The position numbers and the translations under genes were made by a program. From positions 16,585,001 through 16,649,000 of the forward strand of contig NC_083390.1 in NCBI RefSeq assembly GCF_031755915.1: a stretch of 64,000 nucleotides of DNA, in the 5' to 3' direction. Below the pieces are notes generated by a model. It was not told where the DNA came from, made no database searches, and worked only from the letters and a program-made list of their open reading frames with translations. The stretch is from Ziziphus jujuba. Its lineage: Eukaryota; Streptophyta; Magnoliopsida; Rosales; Rhamnaceae. Below are positions 24,864-37,075 of this stretch, piece after piece (position 1 is the stretch's first letter; the number at the start of each line of letters is the position of its first letter).

Positions 24864-27609
24864 TGTAACGACCAGTGTGGGCAAATGCAAGAGGCATTTA
24901 TCCAATCCCACATCATCTAGGTGTGGAATGAGACACAGTTCAAATGTAATGGTCCTTTTCAAAGTAGTTGATTTCAAGATTCGAAAGAACTCTGCAAGCA
25001 TGCTTCGGCAGGAGAATAAATGACCTTTTGAGAAGCCTGAACAAAAAAAAAATCTCATACCAAGCATGAGAGTGACAGTTCTGCTAGTGGAAATGGAATG
25101 TTACAAATGGTATTAGAATTTGTACCTAGCCGAAAGTGTTCCAAAGACCATATCGAGTGTGATGGCTGGAATTCAGGACAATATCAGCAAAGATTGATAG
25201 GTCTACTAGTGGAAACAGAACCTTGCAAATAATAGCAGAACTTGTACCTAGCCAGAAGTATGCCAGAAAGGAAGTTAGAGGACAATATCGGTAGAGAATG
25301 ACAGGTCCGCCAATAAAGATGGGGTGTTACAAATGATATTAGAGCCTATATTAGGCTGGAAGTGCAGCGCAAATGATAGATCCACCAATAGAGGTGATGT
25401 GTTACAAATGATATCAGATCCTATATTCGGCTGAAAGTGTGCCAGTGAGGATACTAGATGTCAGGACCCGTCCAGAATTCCTTCCCCGGAACCCTAAACA
25501 AGGCCTGATCCCAGGGAAATACCACCAAACCTTCCAACGGAAAATCCGGCAGCACCTCCCCTAAGGGTAGGACTTACCAAAACTTACCTGCACTGAAAAC
25601 ACACTTCAAAAATTCATCCCCTTATTCCTCCCACATTACTACAATTTGATTCCACAAATTTACAGCACTTCAAAATATAACAGCAACTCAGTGCATAACG
25701 AACAACTACATGTCCAATACAGTATACAGAGCATTATACAAATAAATGTGGAATTTATACAATGACAGATACGGAAACAATACAAGATGAAGAAGAAAAA
25801 GGGAATAAATACTTCTTGGACTTAGGCAACGAACTGAGACGTCGGGCTCGCCCCGGACAATCAACGTCTCCAACCTGGACCTAGGGGAAGGGAATTTAAG
25901 AGTGTGAGATGCTAATCATCTCAGTGAGTGACCCTATCTACTGTACACCTTTAATATTAATAGTATACCAAATAAAGGGATTTAATAAATCAATACCGAA
26001 CAAATAAATAAATAAATAAACATTTGAAGTAATACTTTCTCTCAAAACCCTCACTATTCACTCCGTTGGAAATGTTCCCTTTTTAAAACAATTTCACAAA
26101 ACCCGATATTCGTACTTCCTGAAAACCAAGGGATCAATTAATTTAATAAACAACAAATAAATAAATAAATACCCCAAATATAAATAAACTGCAATAAATT
26201 ATAATAAATAATTTTGTACTCTTTGGGGTTTGAAATTTCTATCCGAAAAATTTGTACTTGACACACCACACCATATACCAGTGATGCCCTCCGATACCCA
26301 GCGTCCTGAGCACCGACTGGCGGGGAGATTAAAGAGAGAAACTTGCAAACGGCACTTCGGCGTCCCGATAGTACCGCTGCTGAAACCATCATCCCGGCCA
26401 AGGAGGGGGGTGGCTGTGGCCAATAACAAACTTGCCTGCCCACGGTCCAATGGCAACTCACGGGTGAAATAATAATACTTGCGCGCTGAACCACAATATA
26501 CATATACCAGAACACCAATACTGTGTTAATGCATCTAAAATAATTATTAAACCAACCGTACCATTTTCCAAAATTACCGTGGCAAATATACCAAATTTTC
26601 ACACTTACCATCCCACATATTTTTATTTAACAAATCGGTACGAAAACATCGATAACAAATAAACCATACATTTTCTCGTAATACGAGATTCAACAATTGA
26701 AATACCGCAAGCATAATTTATAAAATTAAACCACCAACTTAAACAAATATTTTCATAAAATATTTAACCTAATTATGCCCGAAAAAATAACACTTAAAAC
26801 TACGTACGATTATTACTGAAATATACTTTGCTCATGCACAATAAATAAATTAAACCACAATAAAATAATACTCGGGAAATTCTTAGTAACCCAAAATTCC
26901 GTTTAGTATCAATGGGTAAAAATATATATATAAAATAATATTTTTTCCCTACTATATTTAAATTCCACCACATGAGCATAATTTCAGATACCAATTTAAC
27001 AGCAATTAAATATAATTAATTACCCCAAAATATTTATTAAAGGTGGGTCACTCACCTGGAGCACGCAATTAAACCATGATCCACCATGGGATCAATTCCA
27101 CGACTCACCGATGCTCCTAGAACACAATTCACACACAGTCAAATAAATTAATATTTTAATCGGATAAATAATAGCCGGTACCCAGGGGGTCAAACACAAA
27201 CGTTATCCAAAATAGTCGAATAATATACCGAATCGAAGCTTCAGCGACGAGGATTATAAATCCGGTCTCCATCGACCCCAATTCCGCCAGAGGTGGCCGG
27301 AATTTGGCCGGAAAGCTTCAGCCGGATTTAAACTTGAGGGATCTCTCAAACGGTGGGGATTTTGGGCAATCTAACCCCGGAAATGGACTCAAAGGGGTCG
27401 AAAATGGTGGAATAGAGGTATGGGTCGGGCTGGGTTGGTCGGAAACGGCGAGAATCGTCGGAAAAACGTAACCGGCCGCCGCTGACTTCACCGGCCCGAT
27501 CTGGGCACGTCTGGCGGCGACTGGCTTCACCGGTGGCCGGCGCGTGTGACTTTCCGGCGACTGAAATCCGGCCAAAAGGCCGGTCAAAGAGAGCGGGGGA
27601 GAGAGTCAA

Positions 27610-27650
<41 letters not shown>

Positions 27651-28794
27651 CTGTGTGTTTTTTTTGTCTCTGTCGAGCTCGGGGAAGAAGAAGGGAAGGA
27701 AAGGAAAAGAAAAGAGAAAGGTGTTTTCACACGTGGGGAAAAAGAAAAGAAAAAGAAAAAGAAAAAGGAAACTAAAATAAAATAAAAATAATTAAATAAT
27801 TAAATAATAATAAAAACAATATTATATAAAATAATAATAAAATAACATGATATTATACATGGTTGACATGTGGCATCTCACCATGGTGGCACATGGTCAC
27901 ATTCATTAAGTCACACGTGGCACATCGTTACACATTCAAAAATAATATTAAAATAATACGGTGTTTGAAAACCTCTATAGGTCCATAACTTTCAAACTAC
28001 ACGTCCAAATCGGACGTGCCGCTAGTCTATGGACTCGTATCGAAGAACACTTTACAACCATGCATGAGTCAAAGCTCAACTTTGCATGAATAAAAAGTCA
28101 ACTCCGGCACCCCTTGGACAATTTGGACCTCAACTTGTTTTGCTCATAACTTTCAAACCATAGCTCCGTTTTCAACGTGCTACTAGTCTACGAACTCGTG
28201 CCAACGTGTAATTTGTAACGGTATCTCAGTCAACCTAGAATTCCAATCAGGTCAAAAAGTCAACTTTTGACCCCTTCGGTCAATGGTCAACGGTCAACCT
28301 CGGCCAACGTGCAAAAATTCCGACATGGTTCGGGATGGGGTGTTACATTAGACCCCAAGGAATTGGATTGTGACAAATGGTGTCCAATCACACATCACCC
28401 AAGTGTAGAATGGAAGAAAATGGTGGATTGTGATGATTAGTAGTTTATCCCACATCTGCCGGGTGTGGAATGGGGAACGGTTCAAATATAATAATAGTCA
28501 CTTATATAAGGCCGATGTCTTTTCATAACGGTTGACTTCAGAGTTTGAAAGAACTCTGTATTTAAGCATGATGCAGCGGAAGAATAGGTGATCTCTTAGA
28601 AAGCCTCAACAAACAAATCATATACATGTCAATAATAACAGAAAAGAGCGATAGGTTCGCGAAGATGGAGTGTTACACATTACTATTAAAAGAATGGGTG
28701 ACCTCCTGGGAAGCCTCGACAAAAAAAAAATCCTATACCTACCAATAATATAGGCAAAGAGTGATAAGCCTACCAATGAAAATGGAGTATTACA
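24864..28794 (+). mobile_element. Cassandra TRIM with three 5S-like segments, split by solo LTR A1
   Basis: The element starts TGTAACG and ends TATTACA. cattg flanks it at 24859-24863 and 28795-28799 as a perfect 5-bp TSD. LTR 1 (24864-25105) carries 5S-like sequence at 24987-25039. A second LTR carries it at 28549-28607 and ends TGTTACA near 28676. A partial third at 28677-28794 includes ATGGGTGACCTCCTGGGAAG, identical to the conserved 5S control region. After LTR 1, an LTR-end plus primer-site junction recurs about four times (25100, 25230, 25326 and 25390). Solo LTR A1 interrupts it at 25459-28347. The matching site downstream of gene 3 (about 41630) lacks the element. Confidence 0.85.
25459..28347 (-). 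mobile_element. Solo LTR, family A (A1)
   Basis: A 2,889-bp element reads TGTCAGGACCC at its left end and GGGGTGTTACA at its right end. Flanks are ctaga (25454-25458) and ttaga (28348-28352), a TSD with one change. It aligns throughout with A2, A3 and A4. It has a (GA)n tract at 27614-27648, CpG-rich sequence before it, and CACGTGG motifs near 27730 and 27914. No gag-pol. ORFs inside it, such as 27346-27609 minus, reflect GC-rich LTR sequence. Confidence 0.87.
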
Positions 28795-29115
28795 CATTGC
28801 CATTAAATCTGGTCCAAGAAGACCAATATTTGTCTTGCGTGAGAACTTCTACTAGCCAAGGATGTTCTTGCAGGACTATAGTCAATTTCAATTATTTAAA
28901 ATGACTAACAGAAATATTTAGGAGTAATGTCCAAGGTAATCTATTAAGAAAGTTTAAATAGTCTTATTCCAAAAAAAAAAAAGGCATATATAATCTGTTT
29001 TGGATTTTTAGCCAAATTATAGTTAGATTTGGAAAGCTTAAAGATAATTTGCATTCCATCAAACTCGAAAATGAAAACAAAAGGGATAGAACCAAATTAT
29101 TTGTGTATTAACACT
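28795..29115 (+). repeat. Downstream block shared by genes 2 and 3
   Basis: The order ccaagaagacc, caaggatgt, then ggtaatctattaagaaagt near 28938 and tagatttggaaagcttaaag near 29030 matches 41640-41870 joined to 50429-50530. In the gene 3 copy the block is interrupted by the copia element at 41875-50428. It is evidence for duplication of the gene pair and gives the empty site for that insertion. Confidence 0.75.
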
Positions 29116-29259
29116 TTCAATAGTCTAATCTTGTGTAACCATCATTTCCTTTAATTTTATGCACACTCCAAACTTGATTACAAACTTGCTAGCTAGATTA
29201 TTTGATTTTTGATTTGCTTAATTAGAAGACATATATTTATTGTTCAAGACCACAACTCG

Positions 29260-29434
29260 TATCAAAAGCATTGTTTCCTTGCATAATATGGATTCCAAAC
29301 ATCCAATAATTTGGATGTGAATGAGTCAAATTATTTATCCACATTGCATATCGAAAGCAATGTCTCCTTGCATAATATGGATTCCAAACATTCATGATCT
29401 AGATGTGAATGAGTCGAATTACTTATCTACATTG
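29260..29434. repeat. Two imperfect tandem copies, 89-bp period
   Basis: tatc(a/g)aaagca begins both copies, at 29260 and 29349. Both contain ttgcataatatggattccaa, gatgtgaatgagtc and tacattg-like ends. The array sits just before the pseudogene exon. Confidence 0.85.
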
Positions 29435-29581
29435 GAAAGTTAATAAAATGTTTAATTAGAAAACAATATATTTATATAATATGTTGCAGATACTTGGGGT
29501 TCAAGACCACAATCCGTTTGGAAAGAAAGCTTTAATAGACCATTAGACCGATATAAGTATGGAACTTTGAGCAAGGATAAA

Positions 29582-32500
29582 TGTCAGGACCCGTCCAGAA
29601 TTTCTTTCCGGAACCCTAGACAAGCCCTGATCCCAAGGAAATACCACCGGACCTTCCAACGGAAAATCCGGCAGCACCTCCCCTAAGGGATGGACTAACC
29701 AAAATTTACCTGCACTGAAAACTCACTTAAAAAAAAACATCCCCTTATTCCTCCCACAAACTACAAATTGTTCCACAAATTTCAGCACTTCTCAAAAGCA
29801 ACAACAGTCCAGTGCATAATTAAACAGAAGTATCCCAATAGTATACAGAGCTTTAAGATGTGCTAAACAACAGAAATACAACAAGGCTGAAAGAAATAAT
29901 ACACTGAAATAAAAGGGTACAGGAGTACTTCTCGAAACACAACTGCAGCGGAAAACTTGGTTCGCTCCGGAAGAACGCCTACCACCACTTGCACCTAAGG
30001 GAACGGAATTTAAGAGTGTGAGATGCTAATCATCTCCGTGAGTGACCCTAACTACTGAACACCTTTAATAATAATAATATAAAAATAAAGAAATTTAATT
30101 AAGCAATACCGAACAATTAACTAAATAAATAAATAAATAATAACAACTGTTGGAAAATAATAATTTCCCTCAAAACTCTCACCAATCGCTCCGTTTGAAA
30201 TGTTCCCTTTTTAAAACCTTTTCGCAAAATCCAATGTACATACCTCCCAAAAACCAAGGGATTAAACCATTTGATAAACAATAAATAAATAAAAACATAC
30301 CCCAATATATATAATAAAAATATAATAAATTATAGTAAATAATTTTGAACACCTTTGGGGTTTAAACCATTATTTGCAATTTACACCGACACACCACACC
30401 ATATACCGGTGATGCCCTCCGATACCCAGCGTCCCGAGCACCGACTGGCGGGGGGGTTAAAGAGAGAAACCTGCAACCAGTATTTCGGCGTCCCGACAGT
30501 ACCACTGCTGAAACCATCACCCGGCCAAGGAGGGGGGCGGCTGTGCACAATAACAAACTTGCCTGCCCACGGTCCAATGGCAACTCACGGGTGAAGTAAT
30601 AACCGCGCGCTAAACCACATAATAACCGCGCGCTACCACGTGTCCATACACCATACACCAGAACACCAATACTGTATGAGTGCGCGGTTATTACTTCACC
30701 CGTACCGTTAAAAATAAACATTATTAACCAACCGTACCGTTTTCCAAAATTTACCGTGGGAAATATATTAAATTCTCACACTTACCATCCCACACATTTT
30801 TATTAAATAAACCGGTACGAAACACTGATAACCAACAAACCACAATTTTCTCGAAGTACGAGATGCAACCATAAAAATACCGCAGGCATAATTTATAAAA
30901 TTTAAACAAATATTTTCGTAAAATATTTAACCCAATTATGCCCGGAAAATTAAATTTAAAACCACGTACAAATACTACCAAAATACACTTTGCTCATGCA
31001 TAATAAATAAATTAAACCACAATCTAATTCATAATTAAATCACACCACATGAGCATAATTTAAATACCAATTTAAATACCAATTAAACATAATTAATTGC
31101 CCAAAAATGATATAAAATCCAGACACAATCAATTACTGAAAATACTTGCTCATGTGTAATAAATATCATTTAATCATAATAAAATAATAATCGAAAATTT
31201 TCTAATGACCCCAAAATTTCATTCAGCACCAATGGGTAATTATATATATAAAATAATATTTTTCCCGATTGTATTTAAAATACACCACATGAGCACAAAT
31301 TACAGATATCAATTTAATACCACATAAATACAATTAATTACCCCAAAAATATTTTTAAAGGTGGGTCACTCACCTGGAGCACGCAATTAACCCATGATCC
31401 ACCACGGGATCAATTCTACGACTCACCGGTGCTCCTAGAACAAAATTCACAGACAGTCAAATAAATTAATATTTTATTCGGGTAAATAATACCCGGTACC
31501 CGGGGGGTCAAAACACAAACGTTAACCAAAATAAGCGAATGATATACCGAATCAAAGCTCGTGGAACGAGGATCACCAATCCGGTCTCCATCGATCCCAA
31601 TTCCGCCGGAGGTGGCCGGAATTTGGCCGGAAAGTTTCGACCGGTTTTCAATCCCTCGTATCTCGCAAACCGCTTCGAATTTTTGAGATTGGAGGCCATT
31701 TTTGAACTCAGGGGACCCAAAATAGGGGGAGAGGAGGCTTAATTCGGACTGGGCTGGCCGGAAAACACAAGAAAAGAGGAGAGAGAAATTTTTCCGGCCG
31801 GCGGCTTCTCCGGCCCGATCGACGCGCGTCCGGCGGCCGGTGACTGTGAAAATTGGCGGCTGAGCTCGCCTCCTTCCTCCGCTCGTCACTGGCCGGCGCT
31901 TGCATGGTTCCGATGGCCGGAAAAAGTGCAGCAAGGAGAGAGAGAGAGACGGTCGGGAGAGAAAGAAAAGTCTATGTGTGTGTGTTTTGATGCTCGGGGA
32001 AGAAGAAGGAAAAAAAGGAAAAAAGAAAAAGAAAAAGAAAAGAAAGAAAAAAAGAAATGGTGTTGTCCCACGTGGGGAAAAGAAAAGAAAAAGAAAAAAA
32101 GAAAAAGAAAAGAAAAAGGAAAAGAAAAAGAAATAAAATAAAAATAATTAAATAATATTAATAATAATATTATTATTTAAAATAATAATTAAAATAATTT
32201 GGTTTTAAACATGGTTGACATGTGGGTTCTCAACATGGTGACACATGGTCACCTTCATTAAGTCACACGTGGCACATCGTTACGCGTTTAAAAAAATAAT
32301 ATTAAAATAATACAGTATTTGAAAAACTTTACAGGTCCATAACTTTCAAACCACATGTCCAAATTGGACGTGCCGCTAGTCTACGGACTCGTATCGACGA
32401 GCACTTCACAACCATGCATGAGTCAATGCTCAACCTTGCATGAATAAAAAGTCAACTCCGGCACCCCTTGGACAATTTGGACCTCAACTTGTTTTGCTCA

Positions 32501-32701
32501 TAACTTTCAAACCGTAGCTCCGTTTTCAACGTGCTACCAGTCTATGAACTCATGCCAATGTGTACTTCGTAACGGTACTTCAGTCAACCTAGAATTCCAA
32601 CCGGATCAAAAAGTCAACTTTTGACCCCTTCGGTCAACGGTCAACGGTCAACCTTGGCCAACGTGCAAAAATTCCGACATGGTTCGGGATGGGGTGTTAC
32701 A
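29582..32701 (-). mobile_element. Solo LTR, family A (A2), inserted in the pseudogene exon
   Basis: A 3,120-bp element with TGTCAGGACCC and GGGGTGTTACA ends. ataaa flanks it at 29577-29581 and 32702-32706 as a perfect TSD. Removing the element and one TSD restores exon 8 continuity (aaggataaattttcccaagc). It matches A1 over its length, with a (GA) tract near 31935-31950 and CACGTGG motifs near 32069 and 32267. It carries an extra inverted repeat at 30588-30702 that A1 lacks. No coding domains. Confidence 0.9.
30588..30702. repeat. Perfect 21-bp inverted repeat with 73-base loop
   Basis: The left arm at 30588-30608 (cgggtgaagtaataaccgcg plus c) is exactly complementary to 30682-30702. The loop also repeats ataaccgcgcgcta. 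The homologous part of A1 (about 26460-26530) has only one arm, so this is a local inverted duplication in A2. Confidence 0.9.
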
Positions 32702-33059
32702 ATAAATTTTCCCAAGCAGTGAAAACAGGTCATGCGGATGGCCTAGATAGCCGAACCCAGAGATTGGAAATTCCTATAAAAACCAAAGAAGAAGAGTATT
32801 TCTACAGCAAATCCTTAGGAATGTTTGCCACCATTCACTTGAAGAACAGTATAAAAATCTACATAATATGGATATTGGATTATGGATTGATCAAGGATTA
32901 TGGATATACATGGGGTGAGAGCTTATTGTTAATATTTGTCATCTAGGTTATCTACAAGGTACCCACAAAATGCAATGTAATTGTCTTTTTTCCGTTTTAG
33001 TATGTTTAAAGAGAAGATCATTCATTTTTGTGAGATTTATAATCACCATTCTTTAGTAA

Positions 33060-33165
33060 AGTGAGGTTGGTTTAGTTAGTATATTACTCATATCCGCATT
33101 TAAAATGTCATAAATTTGAAACATCGGAATAGAGGGAGAAATTGTTGTAAATGATAAAAAAAATT
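33060..33165 (+). mobile_element. Possible tRNA-derived SINE remnant
   Basis: gttggtttagttagtatatt resembles a degenerate tRNA A box. The 3' end gagggagaaattgttgtaaa followed by tgataaaa matches the ends of similar units at about 36225 and 36520. The B box is not clear. Confidence 0.35.
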
Positions 33166-33344
33166 GATTAGCATTCTTTAATTTTGCTTTTTTTGCTAAT
33201 CAAGAAAAACAGGTGAAAATTAAAACAAAAGAAAAAGATGTTGCATCTTTCATTGTTTTTTAGTTTCTTCATTTATTAGTTTTTTTTTTTTTAACAAATT
33301 CATTTATGAGCAATTAATGTGTTAAGAATTTTAAAAGTGTTTTT

Positions 33345-33425
33345 TCAACCTAAGGAGGGGGAACTTTCAATCGAATTGAAATTTGAACCTTAAATCTAGG
33401 CGTATAACTTGTGTACCAAGTTAAT
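33345..33425 (-). mobile_element. Possible SINE remnant, minus strand
   Basis: The minus strand reads ttaacttggtacacaag, like an A box, and then aggttcaaatttcaat, close to a B box. A tRNA-derived SINE head is plausible, but the ends are not defined. Confidence 0.35.
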
Positions 33426-33860
33426 AAAGCCAATTCATTGCTTTTATTCACTAGATTTGTAGATAAAAATTGACACGAATACACTCTTATATGAAAGCTT
33501 GCACTTCACACCCAACATGTTTTTTGTTCTTGCATTTTGCACTCTAAATTTTCATTTTCATAAAATGTGCACTATTGTTCCCTTTAATACTTTCCATCTA
33601 ATTTAGTAACAGAATAAGCATGTGCACCGCGTGTGACCATATAGCAAGGGCATCATATGTCTTTTCATACTATTATTTTTTATTTAGGAATCTTTCATTG
33701 CCCTCTTTCTCTATTCGATACGTCTAAGGCTCTGGACCATGCAGTTTTACTCATCTTAATTATGGTTGGTGAGGGAAGTGAGAAAATGAGGTTTTAGTGA
33801 TTTATATCTAGTCCAAGTGCGAAAAGCTAGTGGCTTTTGGAGTTTGGCGATTAAACGAAG

Positions 33861-33891
<31 letters not shown>

Positions 33892-34813
33892 TTCTAAGCT
33901 CTGCTAGCTCCTGTAAGAGTTGGTTTCCTATTTGATCTTGCAGAATAGAGAGAGAGAGAGAGAGACTAACATGGTCTTTTGGGGCCTATGTGTTTGATCC
34001 GTGGAATGACAGATGTTGCCTTTTGGTGCTTATGTGTTTGATCCGTGGAATGACAGAAAACAAAGAGTTTGGGTGGTTTTTGGGTCATAGCCATTCGAAA
34101 ATGGCTTGAAGTTTTGCGGTGGTTTGGACCATTTGGGTACTACGAGGTTGCCATAAACTGATGGCCAAATAGCAGAGAACTAGGAGGGATGGGCTTGCAG
34201 AGGATGTTAGAGAAAAGGCATTTGGTAATGAAGATTTGGGAACTAAGACCGGTTTGCGGAGAAGAGATGAAGTGGTCTTTTACCGTTAGGTTAATCCCTA
34301 ATTTCCAAATATATAAATAAAGAGAAAACAATGGTGTAAAAAGACATGTAATAACGTTGTTGTAGAAACACATGCAACACACATGCTTGATGAAAATTAT
34401 GAAAGGAACCAACAATATGCATTTTATGAAAGTTTAAAGTGTAAAATATCAAAAAATAAATAAATAAATAAAATTGGGATATAAAGTTCAAGCTCCCACA
34501 TAATTTAATATGCATTGATGCTAATTTCCTTAAAATAAATTAGGTGGTTTTGTACACAACACCTGGAACTATAAACACGACCGAAAAAATCCATAGGTAA
34601 TTTTTCTTCTATTTTGTTCGTTAACCTTTCAAAGCTTATTAATTTGTAGTCTCTCTTGTGGCAGTTATGCATGTGAGAGGACTGAATTCGCGTTTGTAAA
34701 CCTAATTTAATATTCAGCTATCAATAATTTTCTTTTCGGTTAAAAAAAATTGGATGATATAAAGTTAATCTTTACAAAAGTTATAGCTTCCTTTTTTTTT
34801 TTTTTTTTTTGCC

Positions 34814-34844
<31 letters not shown>

Positions 34845-34868
34845 GAATCACATAACTTATATGTTTCA

Positions 34869-34899
<31 letters not shown>

Positions 34900-36084
34900 T
34901 TTGAATTTTTAACACGAATTGTCTCATGAAAGAATCAGGTGGATTTTTTAACCCCTAGGAGGCCTCCAAATCTATAATTTGCTTTTCAATTTCCTTGACT
35001 CTTGGTGTTGAGGGTATTTCAGTTTAACCATTTGTTAAAAAATAAATTGATTTTTTTGTTCGTAGTAGGACAATTAATCTAGTACTCCGTTTAAACATTT
35101 GTACTATTTTTTAATATTTTGCTGATTCATTTGTACAAAATGCAATGTATACATATATAAATAAATAGAAATGCAGTAATTATTTAAATCTATAGCCAAA
35201 TAAAAATAATATATAGTCACATTTATATCAGGTCAATATGATAATTTTAACATCAAATTTTTCATTATTAGCTTTTATATCACATTAAAATTTATGATTT
35301 AAAGTCAATTATTGATTAAATATGAAATTAATAATATATTAAAATTTTATTTAGACAAAATAATATAACAGAGACGAATAGATTTTTAATTTCAGCCTTA
35401 AATTAATTCAACAGTTGAAAAAAAAATAAAAAAAATTTGTTGGTAACACCATCACACGCACCAAATAGGAGATTGGTTGTGTATAAGTGATAATTATGAA
35501 GATAGACACTCAAAACAAATTCCCACCTTATCGTTAATCCCTATTATTAACTTTATAATTCCCTTTGATTTTAAATAATTATTATTTATTGTTTTACAAA
35601 ATTAAATAATTACTGGCATATATATTCCATTTTGACGTAAATCTCCCCTGTCCGACCACTTCATAGTGACATTGTTGCTTGCTTGTCATGGCCATCGATA
35701 TAAAGAAATGAATTTTGTATTTACTATATTATTGTTATATGGTCACATGTAACTAGCTTCCCAACTTTTTGTTTCTTTCAATTTGTTTTTTTTTTTTTTT
35801 TTTTTTTGATGAAATATTAATTTGGTAACTCTGATTGCACAATCATGTTGACATGTCTTAATAGAATGAAGAGGGTCAAGAGCCATCATAAATAATCAAT
35901 TAATCCACATTCTAATTTATATTTTGCCTACCTAATTAAAATTGTATATGTTCAAATAAAATATTTCTACTCAATCTTATTCATTCCAATAAAGATTATC
36001 AATTAGGCGGCATAACTTTAAATCTGTAAAAGATACATAATCTCATATTTTATATAATATTTTCTAGAGTTAATTGCATTAGGG

Positions 36085-36690
36085 GATTAGGGGATGGCAT
36101 CTTGGATCCTCAAATTTAAAACATTGCAATCAAATAAGATTGGCTCTTGGTAAGCCATTTACAACTACAATTAGGAGATCATAAATTCGATACACTAGAG
36201 TGAAGGAGAAAATTATTATAAATGATAAAAAAAAATTAAAATATTACAATTTAGATTCTCAAATTTCAATTTGTTGCATTTGGATTCAATTTAGACTTTT
36301 TTAGTAATAGTGCTTGATTGTTTAATCCCATTTACCAATATTAAAATACAATTGATCCAATTTGATGCTGTTTATGCCCATTTCAAATATTTTCCTTTTA
36401 ATAGCCTCTAATTTAGTCAAGTGAGAATGGCTAAGCTGTTAAACTACTCACATCTACTGGCAGGTTGTATTGTAAATTTGAAACATCAAAATGGAAGGGG
36501 AGAGTTATTGTAAACTTGTGGGGTATTATTCTAAATGACCAAAAAAAGTGGCCTCTAATTCAGACACCTATTTTAACTTCGCCAAAAAATTTGATTGGAT
36601 CAAAATACTACAAATTAAAATTAAAATTTAATTTAAATTGCAGTATTTGAAATTTGAAGATTCAAAATAAAATTATTGTCTTATTTCAAA
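36085..36690. mobile_element. MITE carrying two SINE-like inserts, in the gene 3 promoter
   Basis: The outer parts (cctcaaatttaaaacattgc; gattctcaaatttcaatttg; ttgaaatttgaagattcaaa) match the MITE in gene 4 intron 1 (52445-52849). It is interrupted near 36138-36235 by a unit with an A-box-like tggctcttggtaagcc and a B-box-like aaattcgatac. A second unit lies near 36417-36545. The gene 2 promoter lacks all of this. Confidence 0.5.
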
Positions 36691-37075
36691 AAAATAAAAA
36701 TAAAAAGATACAATTCCCTCGGACTAGGGAATACTAGATTGGAACTAATCATATTTTCTAGTCTAATCTATTAGTTAGACTGCCTCAATCAACATTATAA
36801 GAACGTTGACTTCCACAACCACTGTATTATAGTATATATGATAGTGCATAAAAAATGGTATACATGGCAACTCATTACAACTACCCCAATTGGTAAATAA
36901 ATTAATTAAAAACAAGAATCATTGACTACATTGGACCCGAATATACATATATATATATATATATATATAGAAATGGTGTTTTCTATATGTTATTTGTTTT
37001 AAAGAAATAGGAATTAACACGACAAACAAATTACAATGTAACGATTTGGTTGTCTCCTATAAAAACTTCTTAAGG

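Larger units (their letters stand above)
29491..32900 (+). pseudogene. Gene 1-type glycosyltransferase last exon, broken by solo LTR A2
   Basis: A gcag acceptor at 29487-29490 precedes an exon 8 copy (reading [14 protein letters not shown], then a stop TAA) closest to gene 1. It runs to 29581, is split by a 3,120-bp solo LTR, and resumes at 32702 with ttttcccaagcagtgaaaac. The rest reads KTGHAD, RTQRLEIP and EEEYFYS before frameshifts remove the C-terminal NPQECLPP. Exons 1-7 are not found upstream. It is therefore a remnant of the gene 1 duplicate. Its 3' flank matches that of gene 1. Non-functional. Confidence 0.88.
33000..35040. other. 3' flank of the pseudogene, with small repeats
   Basis: It shares ordered blocks with the gene 1 3' flank (see 12068-12739). 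Insertions absent from that flank include a possible SINE remnant at 33060-33165, another on the minus strand at 33345-33425, a TA run near 33861-33891, a GA run near 33949-33964, and an unassigned segment at about 33470-34530. The segment repeats gtgtttgatccgtggaatgacag at about 33990 and 34028. No gene is recognised. Confidence 0.55.

Noticed and set aside
24858..25067. 5S rRNA gene candidates at 24987-25039 and 28549-28720
   Set aside because: Only the internal control region is similar and the ends are missing. The context is LTRs with primer sites, so these are Cassandra LTRs and not rRNA genes.
26138..26611. 157-aa minus-strand ORF
   Set aside because: It is a chance frame in solo LTR A1, with no domain and no conservation in A2.
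31416..31934. 172-aa minus-strand ORF
   Set aside because: It is inside solo LTR A2. The corresponding stretches of A1 and A3 do not keep the same frame, so it is not a gene.
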